Positions 44,347 through 52,764 of a stretch of DNA of 64,000 bases are shown here, in pieces (the first letter of the stretch is position 1; every line of letters starts with the position of its first letter). A program made the translations under genes and the position numbers. The DNA is from CAZQRP01 sp964596125 (GTDB taxonomy: Bacteria > Chloroflexota > Dehalococcoidia > GIF9 > UBA5629), in NCBI GenBank assembly GCA_964596125.1, contig CAZQRP010000001.1:248001-312000 (forward strand), given 5' to 3'. The notes under the pieces are model-generated. The model had not been told where the DNA came from and searched no databases. It saw only the letters and a program-made list of their open reading frames with translations.

Positions 44347-44375
44347 AGTTTAACCTTTTAGTTAAAGCATGTCAA
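44347..44375 (-). promoter_or_regulatory. promoter of tkt operon with overlapping inverted repeat
   Basis: On - strand TTGACA (44375-44370), 17-base spacer and TAAACT (44352-44347). Within it TTTAAC and GTTAAA (44349-44354, 44361-44366) form an inverted repeat covering the -10 and spacer, the place of a repressor site. Confidence 0.6.
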
Positions 44376-44404
44376 TATCTTGTACCCGTTCAGGTAGTCA
44401 AAAG

Positions 44405-45166
44405 CTACCACACTCCGGGCACCAGCGCTTTGCGTTCAGGAGGATAGTCGGGGAAGTGCTCACGATACCATGAGTGGTGGACGCGGGCCCGGGGTACCAG
44501 ATTGGCAACAGTCCATACAGCAAATGCTAGCCCTGGTAGTGACCATGTTGCCATGGCCCAACCAGTCCAGATGATGATCTCACCAAAGTAGTTCGGACAG
44601 GATATCCAGCGGTACAGATCGCCGTATGGTATCCTGTAACCGGATTCGCCGGGTTTGCGGAGATTATGGAGTGTATGGTCTGCTCGACGGTTGATAATGA
44701 AACCGATTGTGATAAGTACAACTCCGGCAATAAACCGCGGATCGGCAAGCCATTCGTTAGCGTAGCCATTGGATAGGGTAAAGATGTAACGTCCGTTAAT
44801 ATAAGCATTTGTAATATTGAATAAAAGGGCGAAGCTCATGACTACGATAGGCATCCGCTTCGTTTTGGTATGTAGACCGAAGGGGTAGATAAAGGCCCGA
44901 TGTATGTAGTGTGCTTCCCATATAAAGAAGAACACCAGCACGGTGGCAGTATTTACATTGTTACCAAGCAGGAAGCATGCAGCAAATACGACGGGAGATA
45001 CTGCCTCCATAATAATCCAGCCCAACCTGTTATCAATTGTTAGCCCCCAACCTTTTCGGACATGACGGCCGTAAGGGGCGATAACATAGAAAAGAGTGAC
45101 GAAGATAACAACCGCAAGTATAAACCAGCCGGTGACCAGACAATTAAAAAAGGTTTGTTCGTTCAT
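44405..45166 (-). CDS. steroid 5-alpha-reductase-like membrane protein
   Basis: 253 residues, mostly hydrophobic with about six membrane helices. The C-terminal third is strikingly like animal steroid 5-alpha-reductase types 1 and 2: NLRKPGESGYRIPYGDLYRW, then CPNYFGEIIIWTGWA and RARVHHSWYREHFPDYPPER. The NADPH-contacting residues of that family lie in these segments. It would reduce a C=C bond in a lipid with a steroid-like ring or an enone, though many bacterial relatives have unknown substrates. The ATG overlaps the SDR gene upstream (ATGA), so the pair are coupled. Confidence 0.85.
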   Translation of the reverse strand: MNEQTFFNCLVTGWFILAVVIFVTLFYVIAPYGRHVRKGWGLTIDNRLGWIIMEAVSPVVFAACFLLGNNVNTATVLVFFFIWEAHYIHRAFIYPFGLHTKTKRMPIVVMSFALLFNITNAYINGRYIFTLSNGYANEWLADPRFIAGVVLITIGFIINRRADHTLHNLRKPGESGYRIPYGDLYRWISCPNYFGEIIIWTGWAMATWSLPGLAFAVWTVANLVPRARVHHSWYREHFPDYPPERKALVPGVW

Positions 45167-46176
45167 AAAGACTCATCTGAGGGCGACGTCAGTGAACGGT
45201 TAAGATAGCCGCTTTCTTCGAACCAACGAAGGGTGTCGATAAGTGTTTCCCTGAACGGGCGAGGATGGTAATTGAGATCGCGGCTGGCTCTTTGGTGACT
45301 TATATTCCGATTACTATGCAATGCCTTCAGAGCGACCCTGGTGTACAGCGGACGTTTTCCAGTGAGACGTGCATAGGCAGTAACAAATGGGATGCCTGCA
45401 GGTGCCAGCCACATGGGGCACACCAGACGGGGTGCGGGAACACTGGTAATCTTCTCGACCACATCCGCCAGGTCACGCATCGATACCCAGTGGCCTGACA
45501 GGAGGTATTGAGCACCGCTTGGTGCCTGTTTCTCGGCTCGTATGGCCCCTTCTACAACGTCGCGGACATCCACCCAGTCGAATCCGCTGTCGACCAGTGC
45601 TGGCAGACTGCCACTGGCAATGGACAGCAAGAACTGGCCAAAGTGAGAAGGCCCGTAGTCATAAGGGCCGATAACTCCTGTCGGATTGATAATGACAGCA
45701 TCCAGTCCACGTTCGATGCCCATGAGTACCTCTTTTTCTCCAGCAGCTTTAGACAGATCATAGGGTGGGCAGTGCTTGGATTCTACCAGGGATCGTGATT
45801 CATCAACAGGGATATCAACAGGATCCTGTGAGAAGGCATGGATTGAGCTAAAGTGTACCAGGCGACGTACTCCGCAACGGAGGCATGCATCAATCACATT
45901 TCTGGTACCGATAACGTTGACCATTTCTAGCAGCGGCCATTCATCCATCGATAAAGAGATACAGGCAGCAAGATGGTATACTATCTCCGCTCCATCAAAT
46001 GCCCTGTACAGCGATGATAGGTCACATATGTTGCCCTCGACCACATCGGTATGTAGATTTTCGATAGCTTGCTTATTCATATGAATCAGTGCGCGCACAG
46101 GTCGTCCCTGGCTGAGCAGCGCACGTAAAAGATTAGCGCCGATATGTCCGTTGGCTCCGGTCACTACTGTTGTCAT
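45163..46176 (-). CDS. extended SDR, 3-beta-hydroxysteroid dehydrogenase/isomerase-like
   Basis: 337 residues from ATG 46176; the GTG 46239 reading adds 21 residues without SD support. Rossmann NAD(P) motif VTGANGHIGANLLRALL at the start, YHLAACISLS near 75, a HFSSIHAF strand with Ser, and YDLSKAAGEKEVL with the catalytic Tyr-x3-Lys near 150. INPTGVIGPYDYG and later residues fit the 3-beta-HSD and dihydroflavonol reductase branches. It may oxidise or reduce the ketone/alcohol of the same substrate as its coupled 5-alpha-reductase-like partner. A TTGACA promoter lies about 160 bases upstream. Confidence 0.88.
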   Translation of the reverse strand: MTTVVTGANGHIGANLLRALLSQGRPVRALIHMNKQAIENLHTDVVEGNICDLSSLYRAFDGAEIVYHLAACISLSMDEWPLLEMVNVIGTRNVIDACLRCGVRRLVHFSSIHAFSQDPVDIPVDESRSLVESKHCPPYDLSKAAGEKEVLMGIERGLDAVIINPTGVIGPYDYGPSHFGQFLLSIASGSLPALVDSGFDWVDVRDVVEGAIRAEKQAPSGAQYLLSGHWVSMRDLADVVEKITSVPAPRLVCPMWLAPAGIPFVTAYARLTGKRPLYTRVALKALHSNRNISHQRASRDLNYHPRPFRETLIDTLRWFEESGYLNRSLTSPSDESL

Positions 46177-46334
46177 TGTTTTCTGCGGTTTCAGACAATA
46201 CTCGGGCGATTGTTTTCCTTTACCTTTATCGAGTATCACTGTTCAAATGAGGGCAATTAGCTGGATAGTTTTTCAAGTTAAGCAATATGCGAAGAGTGTG
46301 CCGCTGGCAGCACTGACACAATCTAACAGTGGAC

Positions 46335-46363
46335 AGTTTAAATAGCTACGTTGTCTTTGTCAA
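46335..46363 (-). promoter_or_regulatory. promoter of SDR/5-alpha-reductase pair
   Basis: On - strand TTGACA (46363-46358), 17-base spacer and TAAACT (46340-46335). The same -35, spacing and -10 occur at the tkt promoter. Confidence 0.6.
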
Positions 46364-46520
46364 TACATTGAATAAAGAACGGAGCTTTATATATGCCTCC
46401 ATTACTGGAGTTGCTGGTATGGCGAAAAAGTCCAAACGAAAAATTGGCGAATTTCAACTTCTTAAAGAATATTCCTCTCAATTTCTAAGAAAGAAAAGAG
46501 GTGTTCGTACTATTTCATAA

Positions 46521-47288
46521 TTAATCTGAGCGTGTTTCCAGAAACTCATCTATAAGCTTGTTTGCCTCTTTAATGAGTTGAGTACATGTTTTTATTTCTA
46601 TCTCTGCTTCATGTAACATATCAATGTTGAATGTATCCATTCCTTCTGTTATTAATTGTGTAGCATTATCATAATGAGTCATGGACTGCAAATATTTATC
46701 ATGAATGCCTGATAAAGAATCGGGAGCTTCCAATTTAATCGCTTTATTATATAAACTTTTTGTCTTTGTAAGCCTGTTTAATAATGCACTGGAATTTGCA
46801 TTTATCCATTGCTTCACCCATTCATCATTACCTCGTAGCATCTGTCGCAGTAAACCTCCAATTTCAGCGAGTGTTGTTCTAACTTGACTGGAATTATTCG
46901 TTATCCTCGCAATATATAATTGCTCGGAAGTTGTTAGAGGTAATTCTGGCACCGTCAGTGCTACCTTGGGATAGAACGGTAGATTGACTAAATCATCCTT
47001 AGGAATGGCAACTATCACACCAGCCAGACATATAACGCATACCGAGATGATACAACCGAGAAGCCATCGAGAGATACCCTTCTTTTTTGGTGGCTGCTGG
47101 TTATAGCCATATTGCTGATTATACAACGGTTTAACTCCCGGAGGTCGACGAACTGATTTTCCCTGTTGTTGATATGCAGGCGATAGTTTTTGTTTGGACC
47201 AATTTAACAGTTTACCGCAGACAGTGCAATATTTAAAAAATCCGTGGGTAACAGGCGAACCACAATAATGGCATTGCAGCAATTGCAT
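46521..47288 (-). CDS. zinc-ribbon single-pass membrane protein
   Basis: 255 residues. MQLLQCHYCGSPVTHGFFKY and CTVCGK provide a four-cysteine zinc ribbon (C6, C9, C21, C24). A Gln/Tyr/Pro-rich linker leads to a membrane helix at about 74-95 (WLLGCIISVCVICLAGVIVAI). The outer part is helical with no recognised domain; regular Leu and Lys spacing suggests a coiled bundle. Its N-terminus matches that of the protein at 51417-52154, so they are paralogues with different outer domains. GAGG precedes the ATG by five bases. Confidence 0.75.
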   Translation of the reverse strand: MQLLQCHYCGSPVTHGFFKYCTVCGKLLNWSKQKLSPAYQQQGKSVRRPPGVKPLYNQQYGYNQQPPKKKGISRWLLGCIISVCVICLAGVIVAIPKDDLVNLPFYPKVALTVPELPLTTSEQLYIARITNNSSQVRTTLAEIGGLLRQMLRGNDEWVKQWINANSSALLNRLTKTKSLYNKAIKLEAPDSLSGIHDKYLQSMTHYDNATQLITEGMDTFNIDMLHEAEIEIKTCTQLIKEANKLIDEFLETRSD

Positions 47289-47648
47289 AACAACCTCGTA
47301 TTCAATTTATTAATAAAGGCACCGACAGTCGTAATCTGACAATGATTCCAACCTACTTCTGTCTTGCCCTTTTCTAGCCTCAATATTAAGAATATGCCAA
47401 GGTACTGCGTCTCTCATAATTTCGACGTGGGCATTCACAATCTCAGCAGATACCATTTGACCATAACACAATACTATATTAAATCCAGCCAGTAGCGTGT
47501 GGAATAGTAATTTAGTACTTTGATGAATAGTTATTTAGTAATATGCTGTATTCAGTATTTCTTAACAGCTAATTAAAGGCAGGTGGGATGTACATAAGCG
47601 GTGAAACGAAGCGTAGAGGAAAGTGTATGAGGATTTAGTCTTTGTATG
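47289..47648. other. intergenic region with possible ORF and direct repeats
   Basis: 360 bases. It holds a possible 48-codon ORF (separate entry) and two near-identical 16-base direct repeats, GAATAGTAATTTAGTA at 47502-47517 and GAATAGTTATTTAGTA at 47525-47540, spaced 23 bases apart. Confidence 0.6.
47310..47456 (-). CDS. possible 48-residue ORF or gene remnant
   Basis: Reads from ATG 47456 to TAA 47310. The product includes AHVEIMRDAVPWHILNIEAR and ends YDCRCLY, which looks protein-like in composition. The frame stays open about 24 codons further upstream with no ATG. There is no SD. It sits 21 bases before the zinc-ribbon membrane protein gene on the same strand. It may be a real small gene, the end of a decayed gene, or chance. 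Confidence 0.25.
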   Translation of the reverse strand: MVSAEIVNAHVEIMRDAVPWHILNIEARKGQDRSRLESLSDYDCRCLY

Positions 47649-48512
47649 TTAGAACGATTTGTAATAAGCTAAAGCCAGTGTCCCTCTGCCAGTGGCATAA
47701 CTCATTACCGGGCTGAAGTCGGTAATAAAGAGTTCCTCACAGTTGAACTCATTGGCTATTCTTTCTTTAAGCCTTTCAGCTTCTGCCGGACAATCGGCAT
47801 GCATTACAGCAACATGGGCTGGTTCTGAATGGCCTACCTGACTCCTCATTGTCTGCAGCATTTTTTCAACTCCGCTCGCTTTTGTTCGGGCAGCGGTATG
47901 TATACCGATGGTCCCTTTATCAGTGGATGTGAGAATAGGACAGATGGAAAGTATTGAACCTACTTGAGATAATACCTTTGGCAGCCGTCCGGTCCTATAA
48001 GCATGACGCATTGTTTCAAGAACACAAAGAAACTTAACTCTTTCTTTAACATTCTTAGCAGTGGCGATTATATTATCGAAAGACTGGCCTGTAACTGCAG
48101 CTTTAGCTGCTGCCAGAGCAACAAAACCTTGAGCTGCTGTAGCTGTCTTAGTATCCAGCACCTCGATGCTGAGATGAGGTAGTTCATCCCTGATTATTTC
48201 TTTTGCGGTTTGTGCACTGTAGTAGAACATACTCAGATTGGAAGATACTGTGACCACCAGGATGCTCTGAGCATATGTGCTGGCCTCTCGATAGATTTCC
48301 AAATATTCCTCGGGGGGAGCAGCTGAACTCTCCCAGTGTTCAGGAGCTTCTTCAAAAAACTGGTAAGCCTGGGATATACTAAGGTCTATCCAGTCCCGGT
48401 AGGTCTTGCCCTTGTAGAATATATGCACCGGCACGATTTGAATGTTATATTGCTCGGCTTGCTCTTTAAGAATACAAGAGATACTATCGGTGATGATAGC
48501 CGTTTTATTCAC
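47649..48512 (-). CDS. DegV family fatty-acid-binding protein
   Basis: 287 residues from GTG 48512 (KTAIITDSISCIL), which has GAGGGG seven bases upstream. A longer reading to 48617 adds 35 residues crossing the promoter and is rejected. DegV motifs: ITDSIS, VPVHIFYKGKTYRDW, VTVSSNLSMFYYSAQTAKEI, LDTKTATAAQGFVAL and a C-terminal GRGTLALAYY. DegV proteins bind a fatty acid between two domains and work with fatty-acid kinase FakA to phosphorylate exogenous fatty acids. A FakA gene is not in the window. Confidence 0.9.
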   Translation of the reverse strand: MNKTAIITDSISCILKEQAEQYNIQIVPVHIFYKGKTYRDWIDLSISQAYQFFEEAPEHWESSAAPPEEYLEIYREASTYAQSILVVTVSSNLSMFYYSAQTAKEIIRDELPHLSIEVLDTKTATAAQGFVALAAAKAAVTGQSFDNIIATAKNVKERVKFLCVLETMRHAYRTGRLPKVLSQVGSILSICPILTSTDKGTIGIHTAARTKASGVEKMLQTMRSQVGHSEPAHVAVMHADCPAEAERLKERIANEFNCEELFITDFSPVMSYATGRGTLALAYYKSF

Positions 48513-48531
48513 CCTACAGCCCCTCAGAACT

Positions 48532-48548
48532 ACATCGTATAACGATGT
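48532..48548. promoter_or_regulatory. 17-bp palindrome upstream of degV
   Basis: ACATCGT-ATA-ACGATGT, a perfect palindrome with 7-bp arms. It lies just after the -10 of the degV promoter, at the expected start of transcription, the place of a repressor operator. Confidence 0.55.
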
Positions 48549-48549
48549 T

Positions 48550-48578
48550 ATGGTAGAATAAGGTCTTTTTTTTGTCAA
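48550..48578 (-). promoter_or_regulatory. degV promoter
   Basis: On - strand TTGACA (48578-48573), 17-base spacer with a run of A, and TACCAT (48555-48550). Confidence 0.6.
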
Positions 48579-48823
48579 GTTCGGGTAAAGAAATCCTCCC
48601 TTAGCTAGCGATCTCAATCTCTATACTCCGAATTGAGAAGTTTTCTGATCATTCCCTTTTTTCTGGTATTGTTATCATCGGTTTATAAAGATAAGTATTG
48701 GTGCGATGGATGAGATTTTGTTATTATTACATCGACCTGCATAACTTGATTCTCCTGATATCAGTTGTGGAGAGTGGGGTGGGTTTCCCATCAAAGATTA
48801 TAAAAGTAAGGAGGTTTTACCAT

Positions 48824-49774
48824 ATGGCCGACAGGTTGAAAGACAAGGTTGCGATAGTAACCGGCAGTGGCAGAGGTATTGGCAAAGGTATAGCCACCTC
48901 ATTAGCTGCAGAAGGTGCCAGGGTGGTGATTAATGCACGTAGTAAGTCTACGAGTGGCAATCCGGATTTACCCATGGTAGCCGATGAGGTTGTGGCCGAA
49001 ATAAGAGGAAATGGTGGCACAGCAGTAGCTACCTACGATTCAGTAGCCAGTCGTGAAGGCGCTGACAATGTTATTAAGGCAGCTATTGATAATTTTGGCA
49101 GGATCGATGTTCTAGTCAATAATGCCGGTAATATGAGGGATCGCATGGTGTGGAATATGACTGATGATGAATGGGATGAAGTAATAAAAACTCATCTCTA
49201 TGGTCACTTCTATTGTACGCGGGCAGCAGTAAATTATATGAGAGATGCGATAAAGGAAGGTAAACAGCAGAATGGCAGAATTATTAATGGCAGCTCTTAT
49301 GGGGGTATTAAGGGTAATGCAGGACAGCCAAATTACAGTGCCGCTAAAGCGGGCATTATCGGTTTCACTTATTCTTGTGCCCTTGCCCTCTGGAGGTATG
49401 GAATAACCAGCAATGTTATAGTGCCTAGGGCTCTGACTCAAATCTCCGATTCCATTCCTGATGATAAGTTGCGTCCGTTGGCGGCGAGTCGTGGTGTTGT
49501 GGGGGCTGACACCCTACCTATTGATGAACTTAAGAAAAAGTTTATTGGCGGTTCTCCCGAAGCAATAGGGCCATTAGTCTGCTGGCTGGCCAGCGATGAG
49601 ACACAAAATATAAATGGTCAGGTCTTTCTGGTTATGGAGGGGCGAGTAGGTACGTTTAGCCCGATGGATGAAGCGAAGATGGCGTTTAAAGACAGTGCGT
49701 TCGATGTTGATGAAATCTGGAATATTATGCCTGTGCTCACCGCCGGTTTACCAAATCCAGCAGCGAGTAGTTAA
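48824..49774 (+). CDS. short-chain dehydrogenase, 3-hydroxyacyl-CoA dehydrogenase-like
   Basis: 316 residues from ATG 48824, with AGGAGG nine bases upstream; an in-frame ATG at 48698 has no SD. The NAD-binding VTGSGRGIGKGIA, LVNNAG, and the catalytic Ser...Tyr-x3-Lys in NGSSYGGIKG and NYSAAKAG are present. Its length and C-terminal extension resemble the dehydrogenase part of peroxisomal multifunctional enzyme type 2 and bacterial acyl-CoA SDRs. Oxidation of a 3-hydroxyacyl-CoA or similar alcohol is likely, substrate unknown. It stands alone. Confidence 0.88.
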   Translation: MADRLKDKVAIVTGSGRGIGKGIATSLAAEGARVVINARSKSTSGNPDLPMVADEVVAEIRGNGGTAVATYDSVASREGADNVIKAAIDNFGRIDVLVNNAGNMRDRMVWNMTDDEWDEVIKTHLYGHFYCTRAAVNYMRDAIKEGKQQNGRIINGSSYGGIKGNAGQPNYSAAKAGIIGFTYSCALALWRYGITSNVIVPRALTQISDSIPDDKLRPLAASRGVVGADTLPIDELKKKFIGGSPEAIGPLVCWLASDETQNINGQVFLVMEGRVGTFSPMDEAKMAFKDSAFDVDEIWNIMPVLTAGLPNPAASS

Positions 49775-49809
49775 TTAAATTGTGTCAAACTGCTGTTGTG
49801 ATTTCTGGA

Positions 49810-49841
49810 AGAGCTTGAAGGGACTTTTCACATCAAGCTCT
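49810..49841 (+). terminator. 9-bp hairpin after SDR gene
   Basis: AGAGCTTGA (49810-49818) and TCAAGCTCT (49833-49841) form a perfect 9-bp stem with a 14-base loop, 36 bases after the stop. No U-run follows, so the terminator call is tentative. Confidence 0.4.
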
Positions 49842-49970
49842 GAGGATGCTCGCTAAAAAAATAGCACAGCTTAGGCTTCATAATCCTAAAGACCATAACC
49901 GCAAATAGGGACTAAAGCTGCAGAAGTATACTACAGTTTAACGAAAATGCTGGCCTGGAGGTAAAGCCTG

Positions 49971-50948
49971 ATGGTTGAAGAAATTTTACCAAACCTGTAT
50001 AGGATCGAAATCCCTCTACCTAATAATCCTCTGAAGGTTTTGAATTCCTACGTAGTGAAGGCTCCGGGACGATCGCTAATTATTGATACAGGATTGAATC
50101 GCCAGGAATGTGAGTCTGTAATGCGTTCCAGCTTAGAGGCGTTGTCTGTAGATTTACGGAAAACAGATTTTTTTATTACTCATATGCATGCGGATCATTG
50201 TGGCCTTGTTGGAAACCTGGCCACCGATAGCTCAAAGGTCTACTTCAATGAGTTGGAGGCTTCTTTAGGTACTGAGAGTATAGAGGAGAATTGGGATGAG
50301 ATTAAAGCAAAATTTAGTTCACATGGCTTCCAGGAAGACGAGCTTGAAAAGGCTATGACTTCTCATCCAGGTTTTCTTTATACGTTAAAAACGCGTGTAG
50401 ATTTTTGCATTAAAAAAGAAGGTGATGTCATAGACATTGGTGATTATTCCTTCAGGTGTCTCGAAACTCCGGGACATACTCCAGCTCATACGTGTCTTTA
50501 CGAACCTGAGAAGAACATTCTTATTTCCGGGGACCACATTCTTTTTGATATTACTCCACATATTACTCCATGGACTAAATTAGGCGGTAATTCACTCAAA
50601 ATGTATCTGGGAAGCCTGGACAAGGTCTATAACTTAAATGTTAACCTCGTGTTGCCAGGCCACCGGAGCATCCGGCATAGCCAGAAAAAAAGGATAGACG
50701 AATTAAGGGCACATCATAAGACCAGATTAAATGAGGTTCTGTCAGCTCTCAAGGAAGGGGAAAAAACTGCATTTCAGATAGCGCCGTATATCACCTGGGA
50801 CATAAAATACCGTTCCTGGGAATTTTTCCCTTCATTACAGAAGTTTTTTGCCGTAGCAGAAACGGTGGCTCACTTACAGTACTTGGAAGAGGAGAGTGCT
50901 ATATGTAGAAATACTCAGGATGGTAAGATATTGTTCTCATTGACCTGA
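49971..50948 (+). CDS. metallo-beta-lactamase-fold hydrolase
   Basis: 325 residues. Metal-binding motif THMHADHCG near 70-78, ETPGHTPAHTCLYE with the next His, SGDHILFD with the Asp and LPGHRS with the last His. The C-terminal 80 residues form a winged-helix-like tail found in the LACTB2-type group. Family members hydrolyse thioesters, nucleic acids or other substrates; the substrate is unknown here. GGAGG ten bases before the ATG. It follows the SDR on the same strand after 196 bases but with a hairpin between. Confidence 0.9.
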   Translation: MVEEILPNLYRIEIPLPNNPLKVLNSYVVKAPGRSLIIDTGLNRQECESVMRSSLEALSVDLRKTDFFITHMHADHCGLVGNLATDSSKVYFNELEASLGTESIEENWDEIKAKFSSHGFQEDELEKAMTSHPGFLYTLKTRVDFCIKKEGDVIDIGDYSFRCLETPGHTPAHTCLYEPEKNILISGDHILFDITPHITPWTKLGGNSLKMYLGSLDKVYNLNVNLVLPGHRSIRHSQKKRIDELRAHHKTRLNEVLSALKEGEKTAFQIAPYITWDIKYRSWEFFPSLQKFFAVAETVAHLQYLEEESAICRNTQDGKILFSLT

Positions 50949-51416
50949 GTGTTAGCTATCGCTTTATTCGGGCGGATGCAGCTGCCATGTAGATACAAGT
51001 GCATAGTCAGTCATAGTGAACCAGGTGAGACACCGGGAGTCAATCAAAATTGTTGGTTGTTGGCGACGTTCAGGGAGCGGAATTGCATAGCTGTGCTACG
51101 CGCACTATCGGCTCTCAATAATGTCTTTCTATTGTAACTCCTGATTGATATTTAATGGCTTTCCAATTGCCGGCTCTACTAACTTAAGTGGTTTATTAGT
51201 GACCGGTACATGGCACATAACCTTGTGTGCCACTTTTAAGCGAAGGATTCATTAACGTAGCAGGTCGAAATAGAAAACTAACTTCGATAGTAGTGTTTCC
51301 TATGTTTTAAAATTCTTAAATTGTATGAGAAAGCTTAGGACCAGAATCGGCTGATTGATAAGCCAGTTAAATAGGTTTAGAATAATGACTGTTGTAAGCA
51401 CTAAAGGGTAACAGAG
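50949..51416. other. intergenic region, nothing recognised
   Basis: 468 bases. A 62-codon ORF from GTG 50949 has no SD and odd composition and is rejected. No strong hairpin or promoter is seen. Confidence 0.5.
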
Positions 51417-52154
51417 ATGCAACAATTGTTCCAATGCTATAAGTGTGGTTCGCAGAATACTTATGGATTGCGATTCTGTACGGTATGTGGTGAAAAGTTT
51501 CAGTACAAGTGTCCTCAGTGTGGCACCAGTGTTGAACCTGGTTCCAGATCTTGCTTGAGTTGTACAGCGGAGTTAGATTGGGGAGTGCAGCGGCAAGAGG
51601 AGACTCCTCCTGAAGAATCAAAGAAAGCCGAACACAAGGAAGAAAAAACGCATGAGGAAGAGAAAGCATATGTAGCGCCTGTGGGGAAAAGTACGCAACG
51701 GAAAAAGACGACTCCATGGCTTATTGCTTTTGTGGCTATTGTCCTCTGTATTATGGCGGTGTTTGCTATAGATACGTTTCTACAAGGTAGATTGTCGAAC
51801 GGTTCGACAGCTACAGAGTCTCCAGAGCCGGAGATAACCGGAGTACAGATCACCGCTGAAGAATTGCTGCAAGCTTACAAGACAGACGAGCTGGCAGCGG
51901 ACAAACTATATAAAGGTGAGATTTTGAAAGTTACCGGGAAAGTAAATAGCACTGGCAAAAATATTGTTGGTACTCAATTTGTGAAACTCTCTGGAGGCAG
52001 CATCAAGGCTTGGGGAGTCCAATGTATGTTTGATAAGAAAAATGAGACTGAACTAGCTCGATTGACTAAGGGTGAAATCGTGACAATAGTCGGCGAGTGC
52101 GATGGCTATTTGATTACAGATGTTAAAATGAAAGATTGTGTTCTGGTTGATTGA
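51417..52154 (+). CDS. zinc-ribbon membrane protein with tRNA_anti-like OB domain
   Basis: 245 residues. Two zinc ribbons at the start: CYKCGSQNTYGLRFCTVCG and CPQCGTSVEPGSRSCLSC. A charged Glu/Lys linker leads to a single membrane helix near 100-118 (WLIAFVAIVLCIMAVFAI). The outer part (about 145-245) resembles the tRNA_anti-like OB-fold family: LYKGEILKVTGKV, QCMFD, LTKGEIVTIVGECDGY. The ribbons would be in the cytoplasm and the OB fold outside. Function unknown. Its start is a paralogue of the 46521-47288 protein. Confidence 0.82.
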   Translation: MQQLFQCYKCGSQNTYGLRFCTVCGEKFQYKCPQCGTSVEPGSRSCLSCTAELDWGVQRQEETPPEESKKAEHKEEKTHEEEKAYVAPVGKSTQRKKTTPWLIAFVAIVLCIMAVFAIDTFLQGRLSNGSTATESPEPEITGVQITAEELLQAYKTDELAADKLYKGEILKVTGKVNSTGKNIVGTQFVKLSGGSIKAWGVQCMFDKKNETELARLTKGEIVTIVGECDGYLITDVKMKDCVLVD

Positions 52155-52476
52155 GAAAGCAACTATTATAACCGTGGCTATCTCTGGTATTCTGTCATAA
52201 TTTGTGATATTGGGAAAAACCTGTTACCTCGTTGGAAAGTCAGTTCAGGGATTAGCGATATCCATGTTCTTTAAACTGTTCTTTTCAGCGGAGATCAAAG
52301 AGAGCGTACAAGCATTCGAAGCTATTTTGCTTTTAACAAGATCGATGTAGTTAAGTTGCAGAATATATGTAAAATAATTAATTTACTGTCCTGATACTGG
52401 ACGTACGATATCATGTACAGTTTAGCCACAGGTGGTACAATAGGGAAAATTATTTCTAGGAATGGAGGTGTCGCCA
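52155..52476. other. intergenic region, no gene seen
   Basis: 322 bases between the OB-fold protein and the small membrane protein pair. TACAAT at about 52436 is a possible -10 but has no matching -35. Confidence 0.4.
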
Positions 52477-52764
52477 ATGGATATTGCATGGTTTCGGGAT
52501 CTGATTATTTGCATCTCAGGATTAGTGGTGACAGCAGTATTTGTCTTCGTTGCTATACTGGCATATTCCTTTTATAAAAGGGAAAAGCGCGTACTGGATT
52601 CAATTGAAGAGACATCAAAAGCAGTACGGGGAATTGCTGCTACCGTGGCAGAAAGGATGATCAATCCTGTGGGTCAAATGATGGCTATTATTCAAGGCGT
52701 GCGTCAAGGCATTGACGTGGTAAATAAACTATTTAAGAGAGACGAAGGAGGGAAAGATGGATAG
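52477..52764 (+). CDS. small single-pass membrane protein
   Basis: 95 residues from ATG 52477; GGAGGT seven bases upstream decides against the ATG at 52462. A membrane helix fills about 8-30 (IICISGLVVTAVFVFVAIL) and the rest is a charged helix (YKREKRVLDSIEETSKAVRG). I recognise no family by name. The next gene (YtxH) overlaps by eight bases and is a similar small membrane protein, suggesting they work together, perhaps as envelope stress proteins. Confidence 0.8.
   Translation: MDIAWFRDLIICISGLVVTAVFVFVAILAYSFYKREKRVLDSIEETSKAVRGIAATVAERMINPVGQMMAIIQGVRQGIDVVNKLFKRDEGGKDG

Noticed and set aside
46419..46520. 33-codon basic ORF on + (MAKKSKRKIGEFQLLKEY)
   Set aside because: Has a GGAG eight bases upstream but lies in the leader of a divergent gene and has no supporting context; too short to separate from chance.
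48698..48823. N-terminal extension of the SDR gene
   Set aside because: The extension is hydrophobic and would look like a signal, but AGGAGG before ATG 48824 and the family start at the Rossmann motif show the short form.
50949..51137. 62-codon ORF directly after the metallo-beta-lactamase gene
   Set aside because: GTG start touching the previous stop, no SD, unusual amino-acid mix, no homologue recognised.
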